Shown here piece by piece: positions 57,713 through 64,000 of a stretch of 64,000 nucleotides of DNA. Made by a program: the position numbers and the translations under genes. The DNA lies in the NCBI RefSeq assembly GCF_003173595.1, contig NZ_QGNZ01000001.1, positions 992,001 to 1,056,000 of the forward strand, written 5' to 3'. Positions within the stretch are counted from its first letter, which is position 1, and every line of letters begins with the position of its first letter. The notes beneath the pieces are model-generated. The model ran no database searches, had not been told where the DNA came from, and saw only the letters and a list, made by a program, of their open reading frames with translations. This DNA is from Pedobacter yonginensis (GTDB taxonomy: Bacteria > Bacteroidota > Bacteroidia > Sphingobacteriales > Sphingobacteriaceae).

Positions 57713-58903
57713 CTAAAGATTTTGTGCGATTACAAAACCACTGGCCCAGGCCCATTGAAAATTGTACCCCCCAAGCCAACCAGTAACATCTAAACATTCC
57801 CCACCGAAATATAGATTCGGGATTTTCTTACAGACTAAAGTTTTTGATGAAATTTCGTTGGTATCTATCCCACCACGCATTACTTCTGCCTTGTCATAAC
57901 CTTTATCTCCAGCTGGCTTAACTTTGAAATGGTGAATGGTTTGCTCAATTAACTCTAATTCTACTTTGGTTAACGATGCAACTTGCTTTGTTAAAGGCAG
58001 AAACTTCCCTAGCGCATCGGTAAATTTTTTGGTGTAAAACCGATTCAGCAGGGTGGATAACATTGTTTTTCCGTTCGATTTACGTTCATCATCCAAAATT
58101 GAGGTAATATTATGATGGGGAAGCAAGTTTAAATTAACCACTTCTCCCCTTCGCCAAAAAGAGGAGATTTGCAAAATGGCGGGGCCACTTAAACCCCAGT
58201 GCGTAAATAAAATGTTCTCTTCGAAGGCAATCTCATCATTGCTCACTTCGCAAAGCACGGAGTTACCCGAAAGTTGAGCAAACCATTCTTCATCTTTGCC
58301 TGTAATGGTTAGGGGCACCAAAGCGGGTGCAGTTTCGATAATTTTTAAATGATGTTTGCGGGCAAAGCGCAAGGCAAAATCTGTTGCGCCCATTTTCGGA
58401 ATGGGTAGGCCGCCTGTAGCAATAACCAACTTTTCGGCCGTTAAAGCGATTAATTTTCCATGCTTTTCGTAAGATACCTTAAAGCCTTCTGGCAAAATTT
58501 CGATGTCTTTTACATCGGCGTTGCACCTAATTTCCTGACCAAGGTCTGCGCAAATGGAAGTAAACATGGCAACCACATCTTTGGCATTTTTTTCATCTGG
58601 AAATAACTGCCCTAAAGTTTTCTCTTTTCCGTTGATGCCATAGGTTTCGAAAAAGTTGATGGTATCATCGACGGTCCATTGTGTAAAAGCAGACTTAATG
58701 AAATGTGGATTTTCGGATATAAACTGCTCTGCTGAGGCAAATTGGTTGGTGTAATTGCAACGGCCGCCACCTGAAATTAAAATTTTTGCACCCGGCTTTT
58801 CATTTTTTTCGAGTACGATTACTTTCTTACCCAAGTAGCCGGCTTGTGCTGCGCACATTAACCCGCAAGCTCCTCCCCCAATAATTATTGCATCAGCATT
58901 CAT
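57713..58903 (-). CDS. HI0933/YhiN family FAD-dependent oxidoreductase
   Basis: A 396-residue flavoprotein with an N-terminal Rossmann motif (IIGGGACGLMCAAQAGYLGKKVIVLEKN) and the family-specific GAKILISGGGRCNYTN. KLVIATGGLPIPKMGATDFA and FGGECLDVTGWLGGYNFQWAWASGFV near the C-terminus are typical. The biochemical function of this branch is not settled. It is transcribed alone, divergent from purK. Confidence 0.9.
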   Translation of the reverse strand: MNADAIIIGGGACGLMCAAQAGYLGKKVIVLEKNEKPGAKILISGGGRCNYTNQFASAEQFISENPHFIKSAFTQWTVDDTINFFETYGINGKEKTLGQLFPDEKNAKDVVAMFTSICADLGQEIRCNADVKDIEILPEGFKVSYEKHGKLIALTAEKLVIATGGLPIPKMGATDFALRFARKHHLKIIETAPALVPLTITGKDEEWFAQLSGNSVLCEVSNDEIAFEENILFTHWGLSGPAILQISSFWRRGEVVNLNLLPHHNITSILDDERKSNGKTMLSTLLNRFYTKKFTDALGKFLPLTKQVASLTKVELELIEQTIHHFKVKPAGDKGYDKAEVMRGGIDTNEISSKTLVCKKIPNLYFGGECLDVTGWLGGYNFQWAWASGFVIAQNL

Positions 58904-59069
58904 TCGGCAAAGTTATAAGTTTTACGTTCTAAGCGCATAGCGGTATTCCTTTTGTTTTGTGTGGTACGGCAAAACAACTAGTGTAAGTTTAATTCATTCA
59001 AATGAATCATTGTTCCTCTATCCGTATTCTTTTTATTATTTTTGCATCTTAAAAAAATCAATTTCTTTG

Positions 59070-60209
59070 ATGGCAAAACAAATAAGCGAATTAAAGTTGG
59101 GCATTTTAGGCGGTGGACAATTGGGCAGAATGCTGATCCAACAGGCGATTAATTATAATGTTACTTCTTTAGTTTTAGACCCCGATCCTGACGCTCCTTG
59201 CAAGCACATCGCAAATTATTTCGAAAACGGCTCCATCACAGATTTTGATACCGTTTATAATTTTGGTAAAAAGGCCGATATTATTACCATTGAAATTGAA
59301 AAAGTAAATATCGAGGCCTTGGAGCAACTCGAAAAAGAGGGCAAACAGGTTTTTCCGCAATCGAGAGTAATTCGGTTGATTCAGGATAAGGGTGTTCAGA
59401 AACAATTTTTTAAAGAAAATGATATACCCACCTCTCCTTTCCAAATTGTAAATACAAAGGAAGATATGGAGAATAGCCCCTTTCATTTCCCCTACATCCT
59501 AAAACTTAGGAAGGATGGCTATGATGGTAAAGGGGTAATACGCATTAACAGTGCAGAGGATTTAAATAAGGCTTTTGATGCACCTTGTATTATTGAGAAG
59601 CTGGTAGATTTTGAAAAAGAAGTCGCCGTAATTGTTGCTCGAAACTCAAAAGGTGATATGAAAACTTTCCCGATGGTGGAGATGGAATTTAATCCGGAAG
59701 CCAACTTGGTGGAGTTTTTAATTTCTCCATCAACCTATGCAGAAAGTTTGCAGCAAAAAGCTGAAAATATTGCGAAGAACATTGCCTCTGCCATGAATAT
59801 TACCGGAATTTTGGCGGTTGAGATGTTTGTTTGCAAAGATGGAGAACTACTTGTAAATGAGGTTGCTCCGCGGCCGCACAACAGTGGCCATCACACTATT
59901 GAAGGCAATTATGTTTCGCAGTTTGAACAACATTTACGCGCTATTTATAATTTGCCCTTGGGCGATACTAGTAGCATTACGAACGCCATTATGATTAATT
60001 TATTGGGCGAGAAGGGTTATGAAGGCGTAGCAAAATATGAACATTTGGAAAAGGTTTTGTCAATTGATGGTGTTTATGTACACCTTTATGGCAAAAAATA
60101 TACTAAGCCTTTCCGCAAGATGGGTCATGTTACCATTGTAGATATCGATCGGGAAAAAGCTATTGAGAAAGCCAGATACGTACAAAAAACATTAAAAGTA
60201 ATCGCATAA
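59070..60209 (+). CDS. purK: 5-(carboxyamino)imidazole ribonucleotide synthase PurK
   Basis: An ATP-grasp enzyme that makes N5-CAIR from AIR, ATP and bicarbonate in purine synthesis. The start is the ATG at 59070 ([25 protein letters not shown]), which matches the family N-terminus; the in-frame extension to 58959 does not. [11 protein letters not shown] and [30 protein letters not shown] are ATP-grasp blocks. It precedes purE by 31 bases. A possible -7 element TATTTTTG lies at 59037-59044. Confidence 0.96.
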   Translation: MAKQISELKLGILGGGQLGRMLIQQAINYNVTSLVLDPDPDAPCKHIANYFENGSITDFDTVYNFGKKADIITIEIEKVNIEALEQLEKEGKQVFPQSRVIRLIQDKGVQKQFFKENDIPTSPFQIVNTKEDMENSPFHFPYILKLRKDGYDGKGVIRINSAEDLNKAFDAPCIIEKLVDFEKEVAVIVARNSKGDMKTFPMVEMEFNPEANLVEFLISPSTYAESLQQKAENIAKNIASAMNITGILAVEMFVCKDGELLVNEVAPRPHNSGHHTIEGNYVSQFEQHLRAIYNLPLGDTSSITNAIMINLLGEKGYEGVAKYEHLEKVLSIDGVYVHLYGKKYTKPFRKMGHVTIVDIDREKAIEKARYVQKTLKVIA

Positions 60210-60240
60210 TTTTATCTCTATAAAACGTAAAAGACACATC

Positions 60241-60747
60241 ATGAGCAATACAAATTCACAAAATTTCAGCGTTGGAATTATAATGGGTAGCAAATCTGAT
60301 TTACCTGTTATGCAAGACGCTGCTGACATACTTAAAGAATTTGGAATCAGTTATGAGATTACGGTAGTATCTGCACATAGAACACCCGAGCGGATGTTTA
60401 CTTACGCCAAGGAAGCGCACAGTAGAGGCTTAAAGATAATTATAGCAGGTGCTGGTGGAGCTGCGCATTTACCTGGAATGGTGGCTTCCATTACCACATT
60501 GCCCGTAATTGGTGTGCCAGTAAAGTCATCAAATTCTATTGATGGTTGGGATAGCATTTTATCTATTTTACAAATGCCGAATGGAATTCCGGTAGCAACA
60601 GTTGCTTTAAATGCAGCTAAAAACGCAGGTTTATTGGCTGCACAAATTTTAGCTACTGCTGATGATGCACTCACTGCTAAAATGCAAGCCTATAAGGATG
60701 AACTTAGGAGGAAGGTAGAGGAAAGCGCAGAAAGTATGAGTAATTAG
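60241..60747 (+). CDS. purE: N5-carboxyaminoimidazole ribonucleotide mutase PurE
   Basis: A 168-residue enzyme that moves the carboxyl group of N5-CAIR to C4, after Pur[20 protein letters not shown] (13-31), [16 protein letters not shown] and [28 protein letters not shown] are class I PurE signatures. It forms a two-gene unit with purK. Confidence 0.97.
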   Translation: MSNTNSQNFSVGIIMGSKSDLPVMQDAADILKEFGISYEITVVSAHRTPERMFTYAKEAHSRGLKIIIAGAGGAAHLPGMVASITTLPVIGVPVKSSNSIDGWDSILSILQMPNGIPVATVALNAAKNAGLLAAQILATADDALTAKMQAYKDELRRKVEESAESMSN

Positions 60748-60770
60748 AGTAATTTCCTTATTTTTAAAGC

Positions 60771-61085
60771 ATGGAAAGGTTGATAACAAAAAGTGAAATA
60801 CTTCATAATCTTCAAGATAAAAGACAGGACCTTTTAGTTTTCGGGGTATTAGAGATTGGGCTTTTTGGTTCTTTTTTAACGAACAACGCAAACTTGGATA
60901 GCGATATTGATTTACTTGTGGATATTAAAAAGGATAGAAAGACTTTCAAAAATTTCATGTCACTGAATTATTTTTTAGAAAATTTATTTGGTAGGAAGGT
61001 GGATTTGGTAACCAAACAATCGCTCAGTCCATTTATTGGTCCTCATATTTTAAATTCTGTTGAATATGTTACTTTCTCAAGTTGA
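60771..61085 (+). CDS. MNT-type nucleotidyltransferase antitoxin (MntA-like)
   Basis: A 104-residue minimal nucleotidyltransferase. GS33-34 is followed by D45-x-D47 (GSFLTNNANLDSDIDLL), the GSX10DXD pattern of MntA antitoxins that AMPylate and silence HEPN toxins. Its 3' end overlaps the start of the HEPN gene by 20 bases. The pair lies just after purE and before the convergent yqgE, a typical insertion site for small toxin-antitoxin modules. Confidence 0.88.
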   Translation: MERLITKSEILHNLQDKRQDLLVFGVLEIGLFGSFLTNNANLDSDIDLLVDIKKDRKTFKNFMSLNYFLENLFGRKVDLVTKQSLSPFIGPHILNSVEYVTFSS

Positions 61086-61404
61086 GTTTTTAAAACATAT
61101 CTTAAAAGAATGCGAATACCTTCTCAAAGAAAGCGAACTAAATACCTATCAAAATTTCTTAGAAGACGAAAGGCTATCAAAAGCCATTTGTAGAAGCCTT
61201 GAGATTATTGGTGAAGCAAGTTCTAAGATACATCCTGATTTAAAAGAAGCATACTCGTTAGTTTCTTGGAGAGAAATGTCGGATTTGAGAAATAGAATTA
61301 TCCATCATTATTTCGGAATTGATTATGATATAGTTTGGGATGTCGTTATAACCGAGATACCAAAACTCAAAATTCAGATTTTATTTATTCTTGAAGATTT
61401 TTGA
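61066..61404 (+). CDS. HEPN toxin (HepT/DUF86 family)
   Basis: A 112-residue protein started at the ATG at 61066 (a TTG two codons upstream is the alternative). Its active-site motif R75-x4-H80-x-Y82 (RNRIIHHY) matches HepT RNases, and GEASSKIHPDLKE and MSDLRN are family blocks. HepT toxins cleave RNA and are silenced by AMPylation of the Tyr by the MNT partner. The overlap with the MNT gene and the intact motif suggest a functional module, which I infer rather than see. Confidence 0.88.
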   Translation: MLLSQVEFLKHILKECEYLLKESELNTYQNFLEDERLSKAICRSLEIIGEASSKIHPDLKEAYSLVSWREMSDLRNRIIHHYFGIDYDIVWDVVITEIPKLKIQILFILEDF

Positions 61405-61523
61405 TTCGTTAGCAATACGAATGTGAGTATTAAAAATGATTTAAGACATCAATTGGAAGGAACAATTAGCGATTCATCCAATTTGCCCATTGAAAAAGAA
61501 TCAAAAATCTTTTACCACCACCA

Positions 61524-62087
61524 CTAATTCAAATTAGGATCGGATGGAAAATTACTGATATGGGCATATTTAGGGCCCAAATTAACAATCACATCTCGCC
61601 AAAGCTTTTCATCGTCCACGTTAAAAATAATATCAGGGTCTGATACATCGCTCACCATCCAGGAATTCTGTTCCAGTTCCTTGGCCAATTGCCCATCATC
61701 CCATCCAGAATATCCCATAAAAAATTTAATTTCATCTTCGCTTATCGCATTGGTGTTGATTAAGATTTTTAAAGTCTCAAAGTTTCCACCCCAAAATAGT
61801 CCGTTTCCAATAGGTTCACCGCTTTGTAGTTTATCATAACATCTATGTATAAAATGCAGTGTATCCGTTGCTACCGGTCCCCCAAAATAAATGTGATTAT
61901 TGCCTTCCCATAAATCCTGTATCACATCACTCAAAATAAGATTACCTACCTGATTTAAGATGTACCCAACTGAACCTTCCTCATCATGTTGAGTTAATAA
62001 AACAACAGATCTTTTAAAATTTGGATCGGCCATAAAGGGTTCTGAGATCAGTATTCGGCCTGTTTTTGGTTTTATATTGTTCAGCAT
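61524..62087 (-). CDS. YqgE/AlgH family protein
   Basis: A 187-residue protein started at the ATG at 62087 (MLNNIKPKTGRILISEP); upstream in-frame codons add eight residues that do not fit. GRILISEPFMADPNFKRSVVLLTQHDEEGSVGYILNQ is the family signature, and FFMGYSGWDDGQLAKELEQNSW follows. The function is unclear in most bacteria. It is convergent with the toxin-antitoxin pair and divergent from pdxH. Confidence 0.93.
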   Translation of the reverse strand: MLNNIKPKTGRILISEPFMADPNFKRSVVLLTQHDEEGSVGYILNQVGNLILSDVIQDLWEGNNHIYFGGPVATDTLHFIHRCYDKLQSGEPIGNGLFWGGNFETLKILINTNAISEDEIKFFMGYSGWDDGQLAKELEQNSWMVSDVSDPDIIFNVDDEKLWRDVIVNLGPKYAHISNFPSDPNLN

Positions 62088-62133
62088 GATAAATATCATT
62101 TGTAGCACCATAAAAGATGCCTATTTTTGTTAA

Positions 62134-62784
62134 ATGCAAGTTACAAATGAATTTCTACAAAACCTGCGCCAAGATTACAAAAGCGCAACATTAGACGAAA
62201 CTGACGTAGATGATAACCCCATTACTCAGTTTAAAAAATGGTTCGACCACGCCGTTGAAGCAAAAATTTATGAGCCTAATGTGATGACTTTGGCTACCGC
62301 AGATAAATCAGGCAGACCCGATGCTCGCATCGTATTACTGAAAGGTGTTGATGAAGATGGATTCCGCTTCTTTACCAATTACTTAAGCGCAAAGGGGAAA
62401 GAATTAAAAAGGAACCCTTATGCCTGCCTAGTTTTCTTTTGGCCAGAGTTGGAGAGACAGGTAAGAATAGAAGGATCTGTTGAGAAACTAGATAAGGAAA
62501 CCTCTGAGGCTTACTTCCTTACCCGCCCAAAAGCAAGTCAAATCGGAGCCATTGTATCTCCACAAAGCCAGGTAGTTCCCGACAGAGCTTTTTTAGAAGA
62601 ACGTTTCGAAGAATTTAGTAAAAAGAATGAGGATAAAATGGTAGCCAAACCGGCGCACTGGGGTGGGTACATTGTTAAGCCAACAAGGATAGAATTTTGG
62701 CAAGGCAGACGCAGCCGTTTACACGACAGGATTAACTACGAATGGATCAAAAAAGAATGGGTGAAAACTAGATTAGCCCCATAA
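62134..62784 (+). CDS. pdxH: Pyridoxamine 5'-phosphate oxidase PdxH
   Basis: A 216-residue FMN enzyme that oxidises pyridoxine or pyridoxamine 5'-phosphate to PLP. MTLATADKSGRPDARIVLLKGVDEDGFRFFTNYLSAKGKEL and the C-terminal WQGRRSRLHDRINY block are typical. PLP is needed by several enzymes in this window, though nothing ties their control together. Confidence 0.95.
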   Translation: MQVTNEFLQNLRQDYKSATLDETDVDDNPITQFKKWFDHAVEAKIYEPNVMTLATADKSGRPDARIVLLKGVDEDGFRFFTNYLSAKGKELKRNPYACLVFFWPELERQVRIEGSVEKLDKETSEAYFLTRPKASQIGAIVSPQSQVVPDRAFLEERFEEFSKKNEDKMVAKPAHWGGYIVKPTRIEFWQGRRSRLHDRINYEWIKKEWVKTRLAP

Positions 62785-62853
62785 TTTAAGATTTATAGGA
62801 CAAAACCAACTTACAAAAAAACTCAATCTTTTTAAGTCGAAAAACTAACCAAA

Positions 62854-63756
62854 ATGATAGAAAAAATTTCAGTCATCGGATCGGGTACAATGGGCAATGG
62901 CATTGCACATACCTTTGCTCAATTCGGTTTTCAAGTTAATCTTATCGATGTAAATCCAAATGCGCTCGATCAGGCATTGCAAACCATCACTAAAAATTTA
63001 GACAGACAAGTTTCGAAAGGCACGTTGACAGATGATCAGAAAACAGCGACGCTAAAAAACATACTCACTTTCACCTCTATTTCAGAGGGTGTAAAAGAAG
63101 CTGATTTAGTAGTAGAAGCGGCAACTGAAAACATCGATCTAAAGCTGAAGATTTTTAAAGAGATTGATCAATCAGCGCCAAATGAAGCTATTTTGGCATC
63201 AAATACATCCTCTATTTCCATTACTCAAATTGCATCTGTTACTCAACGTGGCGATAAAGTAATTGGAATGCACTTTATGAATCCCGTACCCGTAATGAAA
63301 TTGGTTGAGGTGATTAGAGGTTATCAAACCAGTGACGAAACGACTCAGCTGATTATGTCACTTTCCGAAAGCCTGCAAAAAGTCCCGGTTGAGGTAAACG
63401 ATTACCCTGGTTTTGTAGCCAACAGAATTTTAATGCCAATGATTAATGAGGCCATATACACTTTGTTTGAGGGTATAGCAGGTGTTTATGAGATTGATAC
63501 CGTTATGAAATTGGGGATGGCACATCCGATGGGGCCTTTACAATTGGCAGATTTTATCGGTCTAGATGTTTGTTTGGCTATTTTAAAGGTTTTGCACGAT
63601 GGTTTTGGAAATCCTAAATATGCACCATGTCCGTTATTGGTTAATATGGTTGCTGCTGGAAGAAAAGGCATCAAAACTGGTGAAGGCTTTTACAAATACA
63701 CCGCCGGATCAAAAGATATGGTGGTTTCTGATAAATTTAAAAAACCGAATTCTTAA
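62854..63756 (+). CDS. 3-hydroxybutyryl-CoA dehydrogenase
   Basis: A 300-residue NAD(P)-dependent dehydrogenase of short-chain 3-hydroxyacyl-CoA. GSGTMGNGIAHTFAQFG (8-24) is the cofactor loop, and GMHFMNPVPVMKLVEVIRG, PGFVANRILMPMINEAI and a C-terminal GIKTGEGFYKY are family blocks. Its partners (thiolase, crotonase) are not in the window. Confidence 0.92.
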   Translation: MIEKISVIGSGTMGNGIAHTFAQFGFQVNLIDVNPNALDQALQTITKNLDRQVSKGTLTDDQKTATLKNILTFTSISEGVKEADLVVEAATENIDLKLKIFKEIDQSAPNEAILASNTSSISITQIASVTQRGDKVIGMHFMNPVPVMKLVEVIRGYQTSDETTQLIMSLSESLQKVPVEVNDYPGFVANRILMPMINEAIYTLFEGIAGVYEIDTVMKLGMAHPMGPLQLADFIGLDVCLAILKVLHDGFGNPKYAPCPLLVNMVAAGRKGIKTGEGFYKYTAGSKDMVVSDKFKKPNS

Positions 63757-63869
63757 ACACCACTTTACCGAAAACAAAATGCTAATAATTTGAGTATTTT
63801 GTTTTAATTTAGCCAAATATTGCAGTATAGTATTCGACCATACCATAACACCAACACCTGATATCAAAT

Positions 63870-64000
63870 ATGAATGAAAATCTGGATCCAGAGGCAAGCC
63901 ACTTAACCCCAACTGATCGCGATATAGAGCGGGTTTTAAGACCACAAGCTTTCGAAGATTTTACGGGGCAGGAAAAAGTAATGGAAAATCTCAGGATTTT
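63870..64000 (+). CDS. ruvB: Holliday junction helicase RuvB, partial
   Basis: The first 43 residues of RuvB, cut by the right edge. MNENLDPEASHLTPTD is followed by DIERVLRPQAFEDFTGQEKVMENLRIF, which matches the family N-terminus (LRPxxFxDFxGQ). The ATP-binding Walker motifs lie beyond the window. Confidence 0.92.
   Translation, partial: MNENLDPEASHLTPTDRDIERVLRPQAFEDFTGQEKVMENLRI

Overview
The window looks like chromosomal DNA of a Bacteroidota bacterium of the Sphingobacteriaceae, most likely Pedobacter or a close relative. The reasons are AT-rich DNA, almost no purine-rich ribosome binding sites, several TTG starts, tRNA promoters of the Bacteroidota form TTTG-N19-TAnnTTTG, and protein families typical of the group (DUF983, UMF1-type MFS, PD40-amidohydrolase, futalosine menaquinone genes). 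No prophage, transposase, integrase or CRISPR array is visible. The genus is inferred, not proven.

Layout. 0-1 kb: two subunits of a Tat-exported molybdenum aldehyde/xanthine dehydrogenase, cut by the left edge. 1.2-5.6 kb: DUF480 protein, then mutS followed by a NlpC/P60 lipoprotein and a TlpA-like thioredoxin. 5.6-10.4 kb: an intergenic duplication, an HPF-like ribosome factor, mqnA and mqnE of the futalosine menaquinone pathway, a histidine phosphatase, tandem repeats and a lipoprotein. 10.5-17.2 kb: sulfur amino-acid genes. A MetB/MetC-like enzyme stands alone; metY-metX-hom lies behind a SAM riboswitch that is followed by a 40-codon reading frame ending in a Cys/Met codon cluster. 17-26 kb: queuosine precursor transporter, Bcr/CflA transporter, an ApbE-DUF2271 fusion with a PepSY membrane protein, and a methionine aminotransferase / omega-amidase / glycosylasparaginase / CutC cluster. 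26-31.7 kb: DUF983, a Crp-family regulator, ddl, PASTA protein, mltG, YbgC-like thioesterase and YihY. 31.7-32.3 kb: two tandem tRNA-Ser(UGA) genes, each with its own promoter and terminator. 32.3-38.3 kb: a degenerate histidine-kinase-like protein, a response regulator, and a glycerol regulon (regulator divergent from glpD-glpK-glpF).

38.5-41.1 kb: an exonuclease and a CBS-DUF294 nucleotidyltransferase gene broken by a one-base frameshift, then an array of alternating hairpins. 41.1-44.3 kb: thrS-infC-rpmI-rplT, with infC starting at TTG. 44.4-58.9 kb: acyltransferase, DUF4412/GLPGLI-like protein, LutA-like protein with a UMF1 transporter, RecQ, PD40-amidohydrolase, a 20-copy heptanucleotide array, a B12-binding radical SAM protein, a small secreted protein and a HI0933-family flavoprotein. 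59-64 kb: purK-purE, an MNT/HEPN toxin-antitoxin pair, yqgE, pdxH, 3-hydroxybutyryl-CoA dehydrogenase and the start of ruvB.

The most interesting candidate is the methionine operon leader (about 12.93-13.36 kb). It joins a SAM-sensing riboswitch to a short peptide whose last residues are C-M-C-C-C-M-Q, which suggests dual sensing of SAM and of charged Cys/Met tRNA. Other notable items are the hairpin array at 40.68-41.05 kb, the operator-like direct repeats upstream of glpD, the broken CBS-DUF294 gene, and an ApbE domain lacking its usual metal-binding Asp.
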